Source of the DNA: Fabrea salina
Lineage: Eukaryota > Ciliophora > Heterotrichea > Heterotrichida > Fabreidae
Direction: 5' to 3'
Length of the DNA: 64,000 bases
NCBI GenBank assembly: GCA_022984795.1
Contig: JALIHJ010000014.1
Location: 186,001 to 250,000 of the forward strand
Notes under the pieces: generated by a model
Database searches by the model: none
Told to the model about the DNA's origin: nothing
The model's input: only the letters and a program-made list of their open reading frames with translations
Made by a program: the position numbers and the translations under genes
Part shown: in pieces, positions 44,172-55,069 of the stretch
How the letters are laid out: every line of letters starts with the position of its first letter
Numbering within the stretch: the first letter of the stretch is position 1

Positions 44172-47100
44172 CTAATAATTATTAAGAAGGTCGTAAAGAA
44201 CTTCTAGAAGAGTTCCTACACTCCAGGCTTGTGCAGGACAAGAAAAAACACATTCTTGACCTCTTTCGTTAGTTAGTTCGGGCAAAGATATCCACAAGGA
44301 GTTATCTAGGTGGTGTCTGTGGTCTTTTAGGTACTTCATGATCTGAGAAGGCTTTTCTACTTGGAAGGCGTTAACAGCCCTTAAGTAGTACCCCAAAGGC
44401 CACAACCACTCAGGCCCGTTGTGGTAACTGAACCCGTGAGCAACACTGTAGTCTTCACTGTCGTTGCTGTTATCGTAAAATCCTCTGTACCTAGAGTCCC
44501 CTTCGTTAAGTGTGCGAATTCCTAACTGGCCGTGGCCTATTTCGGGAAGTAAGTGCTCTTTAACTCTTTCTAGTGCCTTTTTGGCGTTTTCTGGGTGGAA
44601 CATTCCGGGGGCAACTGCCATTGCTATGCACAGATTGGGTCTTAGCTGGTACTCTGAGTACTCTAGTTCACTCCAAATAGTGTCTTTGTAGATCCCAGTC
44701 ACGTTAATCAGTTCGTTTCCAAGCTCATGAGCACTGCCTGAGTCTGAAATGAAGTACAGTGACTCAAAGGCAGCTTTGATTTTGCTGGCCCAGTTTTCGT
44801 AAGTGAGTTCACTTCCGTCTGGCAACTGGACTCCTTTCCAGTTAAACTTTCCTTGCGTGTTAAGTTCTGAAAGGAAGTTAACTGCAGAGTACAGTAGACC
44901 TGTAAGTTCAATAGGTGCTCCGTCTCTAGGAGTAGAAGGCACTCCTTTGTTCCTGGCTTTTTCGCTGCTGCCCATTTTGTCCATCCAAGTCCCACAGTTC
45001 CACTTATTTCCTCCAAACAAAATTCCACTTTCTGTGTGAAGTTGGATTCTAACGTTGAACCCTTGATCAGTCATGTGCTCGTCAATGCCTTTGCCAGCGT
45101 TCCACTCTCTAAAAGCGATTCCAGAAGCATGGGCTTGCATAATTTTTTGAACTACTTCTCCTAAAGTGTAGGTAGGACTGGTTTGTAAGTTGTAGTGTTC
45201 ATCTTGGTTGTCTGATTTAAAGCGCATAGTTACTTGGCTTTGGAGGATCTGGCAACCTTCTGGTGCCTTTTTGCAGTAGTCTTGAATGGACTGTAAGAAG
45301 AACCAAGTAGCATCGCGTGAGTTAAAGCGGGAGTTGTTGCCACAGTCCAGCAAGTTAGGTATTAATCCGTGACGCATCACAGACGCAAAGGTCAAAATCG
45401 TTTCCTTGGCCTCAGAAAACCTTCCAGTGCAAATAAGCAAACCTCCTAAAGCTATAAAAGTGTCTCTTCCCCAAACACGCATAAACTCAGTAGCGAAGTG
45501 AGGAAGTCCAGCCGAAAGCGTGCAATCTCCCATGTGTGGTTTTGCAGAAGGCACGTTTCCCCAGAACTGAGTTGCTGCTAATCCTAAAGAGTCTGCAAGG
45601 CTGTCGTCTCCCTTTGCAAACAACTTACTGTCTTTGTAGAGTTCCCTCAGAATGTATACTTTAAGGTTCCTAAAAAGCAAAAAGATAAACTTCACAAAGT
45701 GCTTGGGAACTACTCCTCTCGGAAGAGTTTTGATGTGGCTGAGGGCTTGAGTTACAAAAGACACAAACTCAGAAGGCAAGCTGTAGTCCCCAAGTCTAGC
45801 AGCTGTGTAGTCAATTAGCCAGTTACCTTCTCTTAAGTTGTTGAAGATCTGATGCCCAAGTTTGTTTCCCGAAGTCAAAGGCAAAAACTCAGCTACCAAA
45901 CTCCCTATTCCTGCGTAGTTAAAAGGATGGTAGCCTGGGACTCCGTAAACGTTCCTTCTGCCTTTAGTAATGTCTAGTTCTTCTTTGCCGCACCGCCATA
46001 TAATGTGGTTGATTTGTTCTAAGTTAAGTTCCTCAAAGAGTTCTCTGGGGTACTCACTCAGCTTAGAGTAGACTTCTTCGAGCTTGTAAAGAGTTTGCTC
46101 GTCTAGTAACTTAGTTTTCAGAATTACAACAAATGCCCTTGGAATGTGGTGGAAGTCCAGTTGGTCCACTCCTTCTTCATGAATTCTTGAGATACTTGCA
46201 AAGTTAGTTAAGTTGTCGGACATTTCTAAACACCCTGTAAGTCCGTTCACGTAATCAGCTTCAGCCCTGAACTTCCACTCCTTTATGTTAAGAGTTCCCA
46301 AAAACTCTAGTGAGTCTATAACTCCTGGTAACTTTACACAGTCTTGTGTTACAAAGTCTTCTCCTGTCCAGTGAGCACACCTTGCAATCATCACGTAACT
46401 TTGGAGGTTCAGAGGGTTCTGTCTTATTATCATAAGTAGTTCGTCTGAGAACTGGTGCACGTAAATCTCAGAGAACCCGTCTTCGCTCATTCTAACGTGC
46501 AGCTCGTTAAGTACCTTTCTGGCTGGCCATAAGTTCTGGTAAAACTCAAAAGAAGGCACTGTTTTGTTTTCCACCACCAAAACGTTGTTATCAAATCCTC
46601 CAAACTTAGCGTGCTTTTGTCTGTGGTCGCAAACCCAGTTGTTTCCGTCCAGTACAAACTTAAAAGGAATCTCCCGGCCTTTTTTCTCCTGGGGGAACCT
46701 AAGAACGACTCCGAATCTTTTAGCTCCGAGTCTCTGCAAAGGAATTCCTTCTCTCCAAGAGTCCCAGTCACCTTTGATTTCTACTTCGTGGGGAACTCCT
46801 CCTTCACACACAAACTCCACAAGGACTTTGATGTCTCCTCCTCCTAACAAGTTGACTTCCCTGACCTGGTCTTGTTCTTCGCCGTTTCCTTCTTTGTAGA
46901 GTCTCCTTTCAGTCACTACACTGAGTTGTCTAGGAATGAGTTCGTCGTAGCCCCTTGTGGAAGCTATACTGCTGTTGGTCATGCAAACTACTGCAGCGTT
47001 AGGGAGTGCATCTTGGGCTTGTCTTTTTTGAGAAGGAGTTTCGTTATCATGAGTGCAGTCGTAGAGTATAGCAGGTACTGGCTGGGCTACTAACTTAACG

Positions 47101-48953
47101 AACCCTGCCTCTTGGTGGATTCCTAAAAGACTCTTGTTATTGAGATCTGTTTCTTCCAAAGAACCCAAACTAGAAATGTCTCCGTTTCCGTACTCGTACA
47201 CCATATCTCCTAGGTGCCGGGGGTTGTGGGCTTGCATTGCTTCCCTCACTAAGCAGTTCAGTCCTATTCTTTTTACAAAGTAAGCGTCCATTTTTTCGTC
47301 ACAAGTAAACAGTTCAGCTATCACGAATAGGTTGGGGTTTACTTGGCGGGCCTTTTTAAGTAGGTACTCAGACACATGAATAGGAGTGCTGTGGGTGTTG
47401 TCGAGGCGCAGTCCTTTGAAGATTCTGGCCATTGTAGTTACGTACTTTTCCATGTTTTCCCAAAGCACAGGGCAGTCCTCGTAAGAGTTCCCGTACCTAA
47501 GTTTTACACAGTCACCCCAGACCACTACGTTTCTTCTGAAGTAGTGCCAACCTTGCTTGCCAGCAAAGTCTTTTAAAACCTCGTTGTAACCCATGATGAA
47601 CCCGTTGTGCGTAATTACTTCTCCGTTTTTAAGTTCACTGAAGTACCTGTTCACTAGGGGATTCTTAGGAGTGATTTCCATCATCCCTTGCTCTATTTTG
47701 TGGTACCTTATGTCGCCTTCTGTGTTTTTGAGTACGTCCCCGATATGGTTGTCCAACCGACTCAGCAGGTGGGAGTTAATTGCTGACAAGGCTCCTTTTA
47801 CTTGCTTGAGAATCTGGTCCTTGGGCACTCCAGCAGTCTTCAAAACCTTCCAAACAAGTTCAGAGTCAATATGCACTGTGAACCTTCCTTCTCCTTCTCC
47901 TAAAAGTGCATAGTGCCTAATCAAGTACTCCAAGCCATTCTTCTGAAAGGCTTCTACAAGGTTTTGCTCAGCCTGGCCTTCTGACTCTGCGTTCTGGAAC
48001 TCCTCAAATACTTTTTGGGTGTCCATTTGGAAGTACTCGTGCAACTTGAGTTTAGGAATGACTTCTACTCTCAGAATTTGTATTATCTTGCTAAGGGCTT
48101 CTTCGTTTTCAATTCTGTTGCCGAAGGGGTAGTTGCTCACTTTTCGTTTTGAAAGGGCTTCTGTGAACTCTGCTAAAGCTTTGTCAACTTCATAAGCAGC
48201 CCTCATGTAAGGACTGTTTTTTAAGTTGTAAGCAGCTTCAGGGTGCTGTTCTATGAAGGAGCTGCCTGTTGCGCAATGGTTCAGAACCACGTCAATGATG
48301 CAGCCTATTCCATACTCAGTTTCTAGTTTAGTGACAGTCTCTTCAAGTAACCTGAGCTTTTCATCTTCCTAAGTAAAACTTACAGTGCTGCCAGGAAACA
48401 AGTTGGAGTTGAGTTTGTTGTGGTCGTTGATGCTGTATAAGCTGTTTGAGAAGCCCAGTTCTTGAATAGGTGTTATATGGAAAAGGTTGTAGCCTAGGGC
48501 TTTTTGATGCGAAAGCACTTTTTCCCACCTGTCAATAGGTCCTAAGCACCTACTCAGCACTGTTTGCAAACTAATAGATGAAATCTTGTAAGAAGCACTT
48601 CCTAACTCAATTAAAGGATCCACAATGATCCAGTTAACTTCGCCTTTAGCTTCTTTTCCATGCTCGTCGGTGTACTCCATCCAGAAGCTGTAGTTGCCAG
48701 CACGCTCAAACTTGACTTCTGCAATCCAGTGGCCCAAAGCACTGGTAGAACCCCCGAACCTTTTAAGTTTCCCGTCGGAGTATTTGTCAAGTTCAATGCA
48801 CAGAACAGAATTAGGAGTGTTAACTCTAGCCCCCGCTACAACTTGGAACTGCACTGTGGTGTCCACACTTACTCTGTAAATGAAAGAAAACCTTGCTGGA
48901 GTAGGTAAGGCCCCAGTATGTCCGTCCAACTTACAGATCAATGTCTTAGCCAT
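44172..48953 (-). CDS. AGL: glycogen debranching enzyme (AGL), bifunctional
   Basis: Exon 1 (48384-48953) and exon 2 (44172-48368) join across a 15-nt intron to give 1,588 residues, close to the usual length. The N-terminal glucanotransferase half has 'CIIDVVLNHCATGS' just after the junction, 'GLRLDNTHSTPIHV' with the nucleophilic Asp, and 'FVIAELFTCDE' with the acid/base Glu. The C-terminal amylo-1,6-glucosidase half has 'MRVWGRDTFIALGG' and 'EWNAGKGIDEHMTDQGFNV'. It removes glycogen branches in the cytosol. Without splicing the gene would appear as two separate frames. It converges on the CLC gene. Confidence 0.96.
48369..48383 (-). other. 15-nt intron in glycogen debranching enzyme
   Basis: GTAAGTTTTACTTAG on the minus strand, phase 0, ending in an in-frame TAG. 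Splicing joins the two frames of AGL just before the DVVLNH region. Confidence 0.96.
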
Positions 48954-49026
48954 TTTATATTAAGGTGTTTCTAGCCAATACTTTAATATTAAGGTGTTTA
49001 ATGGCAAAACATTCTTAAGCATTAAT

Positions 49027-49593
49027 ATGTCAAGTAACGAGAACTTCAACACTCTAGTTCTTATAATGGGAGACTTCCACACTCCTCAAAGAGCTGTTGA
49101 CATTCCGGATCAATTCAAAGAACTTATTACTCCTGGAAAAGTAGAACACGTTCTTTGCACTGGAAACTTAGGCAGCAAGGAACGCCTTGAGTGGCTTCAG
49201 AGCCTTTCTAGGAACGTCCACGTAGTCCAAGGCGACTTTGACTCAGAGTTTGTTGAAAGAAAAGTAATTAAAGTAGAAGACTGGAACATTGGACTCGTCC
49301 ATGGGCACCAAATAGTGCCCTGGGGGGACAAGTCTGCACTCCTAAGCTTCCAAAAGCAACTTGACGTAGACTTGCTGGTGCACGGCCACACACACACCCT
49401 AAGTGTAGAGTCAGCGGAAGGCAAGTACTTTTTAAACCCTGGAAGTGCCACAGGAGCTTACTCTCTTTTGACCAGCCAAGTTAAACCTAGTTTCATGCTG
49501 CTGGGTTTAAAGGGCAAAGAAGCCTCCGTATTCACTTACGAAATTGCTGACGGGACGCTTGTAGTTAGCAAGTGTCAGATTTCTAAGAGTTAA
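49027..49593 (+). CDS. VPS29: VPS29, retromer subunit
   Basis: The start at 49027 gives 188 residues, the usual VPS29 size; an in-frame upstream ATG at 48994 adds 11 unconserved residues. The phosphoesterase-like fold is clear: 'LVLIMGDFHTPQRAVDIPDQ', 'VLCTGNLGSKE', 'VVQGDFDSE', 'IGLVHGHQIVPWGD' and 'LLVHGHTHTLSVE'. As in other VPS29s, the second-motif position is Asn (GDFDS and GNLGS) and the protein is a scaffold for VPS35 in the retromer, which retrieves cargo from endosomes. Its TAA stop shares TTAA with the convergent CIA30 gene. Confidence 0.96.
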   Translation: MSSNENFNTLVLIMGDFHTPQRAVDIPDQFKELITPGKVEHVLCTGNLGSKERLEWLQSLSRNVHVVQGDFDSEFVERKVIKVEDWNIGLVHGHQIVPWGDKSALLSFQKQLDVDLLVHGHTHTLSVESAEGKYFLNPGSATGAYSLLTSQVKPSFMLLGLKGKEASVFTYEIADGTLVVSKCQISKS

Positions 49594-50408
49594 TTATTAA
49601 GAGGAACTAAACTCATGCCTGTGTCTAAGAACTTCTGTTTTGTGTAGTCTTCTGCTCTTTTGAACAAAACTGGGTGTCTGTACCTTTTCCCTACCCATTC
49701 CAGGTCCTCTCTGTATATAAGTTTGAGCTCTTTGAGACTAGCCTGGAACTCCCCTTCAGTTTGGTCAGCTGAGTATATTCCGAACTTAACTGCAAGCAGC
49801 TTCAAAGTAGTTTCTGAATCTACGTACAGCTTCCGAGGTTGGTGGAAGTCACTGATTTCAGAAACCATGTTGCACAGAGGCAGTTCTAAAGTAACCCAGT
49901 CTTTGGACTTGTCCGAAACCACTGAGTAGTAGTAACTAGAGCTAAAAGGCTCGGCAACGATTAAGTACAGCAAGTAAGGGTTCCCATCAGTTTTGCAGGT
50001 TAGTCTTAAGCCATTGACGTGCTTGAAAGTGCTCACAGGCAAGGAGTCGTTAGTTATATCTGCAAAAAGTTTGTCTCTGAACTCAACCTCTCGTTCGTAC
50101 TTAAGTTCTCCTTCAAACTGGAGTGACTGGTTTTTATGAGTGATCTTTCCGAAGCTGTTGCCTCCTTCAGAGAAGTCAGTTTGTAAGTCCCAGTGGAGTA
50201 AGTCTTCTTCTCCTTCAAACGCAGCTAAGTCTATTTCTTTGGCCCTTGCTCGTTGGATTGAACTCGAACTAAGTTCTTCGGAGTAAGGAGCTGCTTACAA
50301 CTTACGCACTAAAAAGTTGTCTAGCTTCGACTTCAAAGACCTCCGTATAAATTTTCTAGTGGATTTCAAAGTAAGTCCGAGTCTTACTAGTGAGTCTTTT
50401 ATTCCCAT
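49590..50408 (-). CDS. NDUFAF1: NDUFAF1/CIA30 complex I assembly factor
   Basis: Exon 1 (50306-50408) and exon 2 (49590-50290) join across a 15-nt intron to give 267 residues. The basic N-terminus (MGIKDSLVRLGLTLKSTRKF) fits a mitochondrial presequence. 'EDLLHWDLQTDFSEGGNSFG' matches the CIA30 start 'W.v.sD...GG.S'. Later come 'FKHVNGLRLTCKTDGNPYLL' and 'DFHQPRKLY'. CIA30 is a chaperone for membrane-arm assembly of respiratory complex I. Its frame fails at the N-terminus unless the intron is removed. It is divergent from the Piwi gene (77 nt) and convergent with VPS29 (4-nt overlap). Confidence 0.88.
50291..50305 (-). other. 15-nt intron in NDUFAF1/CIA30 gene
   Basis: GTAAGTTGTAAGCAG on the minus strand, phase 1, with in-frame TAA. 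Splicing joins GTG C|CT CCT. Confidence 0.93.
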
Positions 50409-50485
50409 TTTGCCCTATTAGACCCCAACACACTAAATTAGTTAAAGATTCAAAGATTTAAGGTCTAAAAAGGGGGAATTTATAA

Positions 50486-52792
50486 ATGAAGCAAATCCAA
50501 CGAAGAGAAACACCCCATTCCAAAGATCGCATTCCTATTTTGTCGAATTTTTTTAAGTTCGACCTGAAGCTCAACTGCGTTCTTTACAAGTACAGCGTTG
50601 ACTTCGAACCTCCAATTTCGGAACAAGACAGTAGGTTCCGCAGCACCGTAATAAGAAGCGTTGCTTCACAAATATCTGAACGATTAGGAAAGTTTGTGTT
50701 CTCAAACACAATGCTGTACACTTCCAACAGCCACATGGAACAAACCCACCTAGTTTTTAATTCAACTGCAAATGACCAAAATTATACGGTCACAATTAAA
50801 CCCGCAGGCGAAGTCACTCAAACTAAGGATACTGTTGCTTTTTACAACAAGCTTTTTAACAGTGTCCAATCCAAGCTTAATTTGGCTATGATAGGACGCA
50901 AGTTCTTCAACCCAAGCAGAGCAATGGACTTGCCCAATCACCAAATTAGCATCTGGCCTGGGTACACTACTTCGGTGTCTTCCTTCGAAGCAGGGTGCCT
51001 AGTAAACATTGACATTGCTCACCGCTGTCTTAGAATGATTAATGTTTACCAGCAAATGGAACATATACTCAGCAACGGAACTCGCGAAACTGTTGAGTCC
51101 GAACTACTAAACACCATCGTAGTAACTACCTACAACAACAGACACTACCGAATTGACGCAATTATGTGGGATATGACTCCTGAGTCTACTTTCGAAACTA
51201 CCGAAGGCACCTCAATCCAGTTCAAAGACTACTACGCAAACTACTGGATGAAACAAATCCGAGCCATTGACCAGCCCCTTCTTAAGTGCGAACGCAGAAA
51301 CCCCATTTACTTAATTCCTGAACTCTGCATCCAAACAGGCTTAAGTGACGAAATGAGGTCTAACTTTGTACTTATGCGTGACATGTCCAATATCACTAAG
51401 AAAACACCTGCACAGCGCCTTGAAGAGTCCCAAAACCTAATAACTGACATCCAAAGTAACTCCCAAGCCAGCAGAGAAATGGCTGAGTGGAACGTAACAC
51501 TTAACCCAGAACCAATTTCCTTAGAAGGCAAAGTCCTGGACTCCGGAAGCATTTCTATGGGAAACGACCAGAACTTCCGCATATCAGAACAAGGTATGTT
51601 TGACAGGGACTTGCAGAACCCCCTCTACGACCAGCCTTTCCTAGACATCTGGGGAGTCATCTACTGCAAAAAGAACCAGAACCTCTGCAATAGCTTCACA
51701 AAGAACCTGCAAGAAGTTTCTAAGTCTTTCAAACTAAAGTGCAAGCCACCCGTGATGTTCACGCTGGACACCGAAAGGTGGGAAGACTGGGACTCCAAAC
51801 TCAGAAGCATCCTAAGTCCCAAAGTTAAGATTCTGATTTGCGTCTTAACTGGTTACAGAGGCAAGTCAAAACTCTACGACAGTCTTAAAATGCTGACCCT
51901 GTCTAACTTACCAGTGCCTACCCAGGTAGTCCTTACTGGCACACTTAAAAAAGAAAACAACCTTAAGTCAGTTGCTAGCAAAATACTCATTCAGATAGTC
52001 GCTAAAACTGAAGGGTCTCCTTGGATCATGAGGAGTTTACCTCTGACTGACATGCCAACCATGGTGGTTGGAATGGACATTTACCACAAAGTAGGTTCAG
52101 CTAGCGTTCTGGGGTTCGTTGCTTCAACAGACCGGAAGTTTTCTAAGTACGCTTCCTTCCCAGTAGTCAACGCTACTGGGGAAGAAATTTGCAGCAAGCT
52201 AAGCGAACTGGTGTATGAAGCTATGGTTGAGTTCAACAAAGACAACGGGGCGTTTCCGAGTCGAATAGTAGTATTCAGGGACGGAGTTGGGGAAGGCCAA
52301 AGAAGCACAGTACTTGCAAGCGAAGTGCCTCAGTTCACCACTGCGTTTGAAAAGTTAACTAGGGAAGGGCATATTTCTGAACACCCCAAACTGTGTTTTG
52401 CAATAGTGAGTAAAAGAATAAACGCAAGGTTTTACTCCCGAAAAGGAAACCAAATAGTGAACCCTCCTTTGGGAACTTGTGTGGACAAAGAAGTAGTTAG
52501 CGCTGAATACAATGAATTTTTCCTGTGTCCTGCCAGAGCTACTCAAGGAGTCATGACTCCTACCAACTTTGTTTTAGTGTACAACAACACAGGGTGTTCT
52601 TATGAAGACATTCAGTTACTAGCTTACAGAATGTGTTTTGTATACTACAACTGGTCTGGGTCAATTAGAGTTCCTGCTCCTTGTCAATACGCACACAAGT
52701 TAGCTTACCACATAGGCGAAAGGATTCGTGAAAAAGGACTAATCACTCCCCACCCCTCCTGGAAACAAAGAAGAAGTCTATACTTCCTATAA
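50486..52792 (+). CDS. Piwi-clade Argonaute protein
   Basis: The 768-residue product has the Piwi-clade layout: N-terminal 'LSNFFKFDLKLNCVLYKYSV', a PAZ region (about 180-290), the Piwi-specific 'YLIPELCIQTGLSDEMRSNF' block near 275, a Mid domain and a C-terminal PIWI nuclease fold. The catalytic tetrad appears complete: D531 in 'VVGMDIYHK', a glutamate finger near 569-570, D599 in 'VFRDGVGEGQ' and H737 in 'AHKLAYH'. It should be slicer-competent. In ciliates, Piwi proteins carry scan RNAs in genome rearrangement or siRNAs in silencing. Which role applies here is not visible. A 77-nt spacer separates it from the divergent CIA30 gene. Confidence 0.95.
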   Translation: MKQIQRRETPHSKDRIPILSNFFKFDLKLNCVLYKYSVDFEPPISEQDSRFRSTVIRSVASQISERLGKFVFSNTMLYTSNSHMEQTHLVFNSTANDQNYTVTIKPAGEVTQTKDTVAFYNKLFNSVQSKLNLAMIGRKFFNPSRAMDLPNHQISIWPGYTTSVSSFEAGCLVNIDIAHRCLRMINVYQQMEHILSNGTRETVESELLNTIVVTTYNNRHYRIDAIMWDMTPESTFETTEGTSIQFKDYYANYWMKQIRAIDQPLLKCERRNPIYLIPELCIQTGLSDEMRSNFVLMRDMSNITKKTPAQRLEESQNLITDIQSNSQASREMAEWNVTLNPEPISLEGKVLDSGSISMGNDQNFRISEQGMFDRDLQNPLYDQPFLDIWGVIYCKKNQNLCNSFTKNLQEVSKSFKLKCKPPVMFTLDTERWEDWDSKLRSILSPKVKILICVLTGYRGKSKLYDSLKMLTLSNLPVPTQVVLTGTLKKENNLKSVASKILIQIVAKTEGSPWIMRSLPLTDMPTMVVGMDIYHKVGSASVLGFVASTDRKFSKYASFPVVNATGEEICSKLSELVYEAMVEFNKDNGAFPSRIVVFRDGVGEGQRSTVLASEVPQFTTAFEKLTREGHISEHPKLCFAIVSKRINARFYSRKGNQIVNPPLGTCVDKEVVSAEYNEFFLCPARATQGVMTPTNFVLVYNNTGCSYEDIQLLAYRMCFVYYNWSGSIRVPAPCQYAHKLAYHIGERIREKGLITPHPSWKQRRSLYFL

Positions 52793-52831
52793 CTAATTAA
52801 TTACCCGGTAAACCATTTAAAGATTTGCTAA

Positions 52832-54421
52832 ATGGACAGAACCTACGAAGCCTTGTTGGACGAAAACAACGAACTCAGGAAAGCCCTTAACTCCACCAAA
52901 GAACTAGTAGAGCGCTTCAGGTCCGACAACGAATCCCTCAAACAAATGCATGAAGAATTCAAACTCCATCACGAGCGCCTTAAAAAAGAATGCCAAGAAG
53001 CCCACAACAGATGTGCCGAAGCAGTTAACTCGCGCAAAGAAACTGAGGCTTACTACGAGAACTACGTAAGTCGACTCAAGAACTCACTTGAACAGCGCAA
53101 AAAAGAATTTGACGAGATGCAAAGCAAAATGATTCCTCCAATAGACTCAGAGCTGCTAAGAGTCAAACTTGTCAATGAAATAGAAGGTCCCATGCGAGTT
53201 GCTATTGAGAACAAACAAGAAGAAGTGAACAGACTTAACGAGCAGTACTACGAAATCACCCGCAAGTACGACTTACTGCAACTAGAATTCAACACTTACA
53301 AAACAGACATTGAAAAAGAAATAAGGGATACCAAAGACAGACACTCCAAAGAAGTAAACCAGTACTTTGCAGAGCTCCAAGAACTCCAAACGAGAATAGA
53401 CGACCCATCTGACAAAGAAACCATCAGGGCCCTTAAAAAAGACCGAGAAGAACTCAGAGTCCGTTTAGAGAAACTCCACGAAGAAGTAGAAGAAGTCCGC
53501 AAGTCCCGCGAACAAGCCAGACAAGAAAAAAACCAAGTTGAAATTAAACTTAACAAAGACGTTGAAGAAGAACACAACAAGTACAGAACACTCAACATCC
53601 AAAAAGACAAACTAGAAGTCCAAAACAAAGACTTCCAAGAACAAACCTACAAACTCAAACTCAACTACGACTCCAAAGTCCAAGAACTCCTAACTCTCAA
53701 AAAAGACCACGAAAACGCCCAAAGCGAACTTGAAAACTACGAAAACCAAGTAACTATGCTCCAACAAGAAATCTCAGACCTCCAAAAAAAACTCCAAGAA
53801 AAAGAGTCCCAAATTGACCTGAAAGTCAGAGAAGTCACTCGGGCCGAAAAAGAAAAGTCACAACAACTCAAAGATGAAAAAGAAAAACTCCAAAAACAAC
53901 TAGAAGAAGTTGAGTACCGAGAACGACAAGTCAACTCCAAACTCTCCAGCACAGAACGCAACTACAAACACGAACTCGAACGCAAAGGCCAAGAAATCTA
54001 TAACCTCAAAGAAGACTACAAACTACTTGAAAGCAGGAACCAAGCCTTGTCTAAAGAAGTCGACCTACTCAAAGGCTCCTACAACTCCAAAACCCAAGAA
54101 AGCGAAAAGGTAGAAACCGAGTTTAAGCAACTACAACAACAACTTACTGAAGTTACCAAGCGCGAAGAACAACTAACCCTAACTAAAGACAAACTCCAAG
54201 AAGCACTTAACAAAGCCCAGGAAGAACTAGCCAAACGCCCTGAAGCCCGAGAAACCAAGCAACTTGAAGAAAGGTGCAGGTACCTCGAAACCCAACTTCA
54301 CTTTTACAAAAACAAGTGCCGCGACTACAAACAACGCGTGCGCCAAGCTAACGAAAAGATCCAAGAACTAGGCATTAAGTTTGCCAGAAGCGAACTTGAA
54401 AGGCAAAAACTCCAAAGCTAA
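52832..54421 (+). CDS. CEP83: CEP83-like distal-appendage coiled-coil protein
   Basis: The 529-residue protein is coiled coil almost throughout. One non-coil block near residues 100-125, 'DSELLRVKLVNEIEGPMRVA', matches CEP83 (CCDC41) 'LELLRAQIQQELEAPMRERF' in sequence and position, and the following heptads align ('LNEQYYEITRKYDLLQLEFN'). CEP83 builds the distal appendages that dock basal bodies to the membrane. It is shorter than the animal protein, lacking its C-terminal Pro-rich tail. The next gene starts 7 nt downstream on the same strand. Coiled coils align easily, so the assignment rests on the single block. Confidence 0.75.
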   Translation: MDRTYEALLDENNELRKALNSTKELVERFRSDNESLKQMHEEFKLHHERLKKECQEAHNRCAEAVNSRKETEAYYENYVSRLKNSLEQRKKEFDEMQSKMIPPIDSELLRVKLVNEIEGPMRVAIENKQEEVNRLNEQYYEITRKYDLLQLEFNTYKTDIEKEIRDTKDRHSKEVNQYFAELQELQTRIDDPSDKETIRALKKDREELRVRLEKLHEEVEEVRKSREQARQEKNQVEIKLNKDVEEEHNKYRTLNIQKDKLEVQNKDFQEQTYKLKLNYDSKVQELLTLKKDHENAQSELENYENQVTMLQQEISDLQKKLQEKESQIDLKVREVTRAEKEKSQQLKDEKEKLQKQLEEVEYRERQVNSKLSSTERNYKHELERKGQEIYNLKEDYKLLESRNQALSKEVDLLKGSYNSKTQESEKVETEFKQLQQQLTEVTKREEQLTLTKDKLQEALNKAQEELAKRPEARETKQLEERCRYLETQLHFYKNKCRDYKQRVRQANEKIQELGIKFARSELERQKLQS

Positions 54422-54428
54422 TAATAAT

Positions 54429-55052
54429 ATGGCGAGTGAAATAAAAGATGAATTCCAGTGCAGAATATGCCTTGGAGTCCTGGAAGTTCCTGTATTTCAC
54501 GATCTTTGCTCTAACCACTTCTGCTCAGAATGCATAAACGGGCACATTGCACTGAACACTTCTCCGCCGTGTCCTGTGTGCAGGCAGCCCATTGAGGCCG
54601 ATTGTATATCTCCCAACTTATCTCTCCAGCGTAAAATTGCAGTTAAAAAATATTCCTGTTCTTGTGGGGAGACTCTCCAGTATTCCCAGTATAACTCTCA
54701 TCAGCAAGTTTGCACGCACCTTAAAAGTGTGATCAAGCGAGCTGTTTCCCTCACCAGCAAGCCTAATAAAAAGGTCGTCAATAGGCACACTTACAAGTGC
54801 CCTTGCTGTGAAATGAAGCACCTCGACAGGGCTGGACTCATCAAGCACTTTAAAAGGCAGCATAAAGGCATGTCAGGAGTATGTCCTATCTGCGCTGTGA
54901 TGCCTTGGGGAGACCCTAGTTACGTCACCAGTAACCTGTTGAGGCACCTTAAGACTAGGCACAAGTTCGACTATGACACTTTCATAGATTTTGAACTCAA
55001 CGAACAGGAAATGCTAAACAAGGTAATTGAAGCTTCGCTTATATATAAGTAA
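54429..55052 (+). CDS. RING-type E3 ubiquitin ligase, RNF114/RNF166-like
   Basis: The start at 54429 (MASEIKDEFQCRICLG) excludes an upstream in-frame extension into CEP83. The 207-residue product has a C3HC4 RING at about 11-52 and a C2HC finger ('YSCSCGETLQYSQYNSHQQV'). A C2H2 finger ('YKCPCCEMKHLDRAGLIKHF') and the block 'CPICAVMPWGDPSYVTSNLL' follow, then a UIM-like end with 'FDYDTFIDFELNEQEM'. This order and the 'MPWGDPSY' and 'YDTFIDF' words are diagnostic of the RNF114/RNF125/RNF138/RNF166 group. It should ubiquitinate unknown substrates. Which member it corresponds to cannot be decided. Confidence 0.92.
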   Translation: MASEIKDEFQCRICLGVLEVPVFHDLCSNHFCSECINGHIALNTSPPCPVCRQPIEADCISPNLSLQRKIAVKKYSCSCGETLQYSQYNSHQQVCTHLKSVIKRAVSLTSKPNKKVVNRHTYKCPCCEMKHLDRAGLIKHFKRQHKGMSGVCPICAVMPWGDPSYVTSNLLRHLKTRHKFDYDTFIDFELNEQEMLNKVIEASLIYK

Positions 55053-55069
55053 AAGTTTTAATTAGTTAA

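Noticed and set aside
51495-51510. GTAACACTTAACCCAG in the Piwi gene, a possible 16-nt intron.
   Set aside because: Removal would shift the frame and delete residues in a conserved Mid-domain region (MAEWNVTLNP); the frame is intact without splicing.
52833-54421. Long antisense frames opposite the CEP83-like and other coiled-coil genes.
   Set aside because: They are shadow frames produced by Lys/Glu/Gln-rich codons, rich in Ser/Phe/Leu with no domain.
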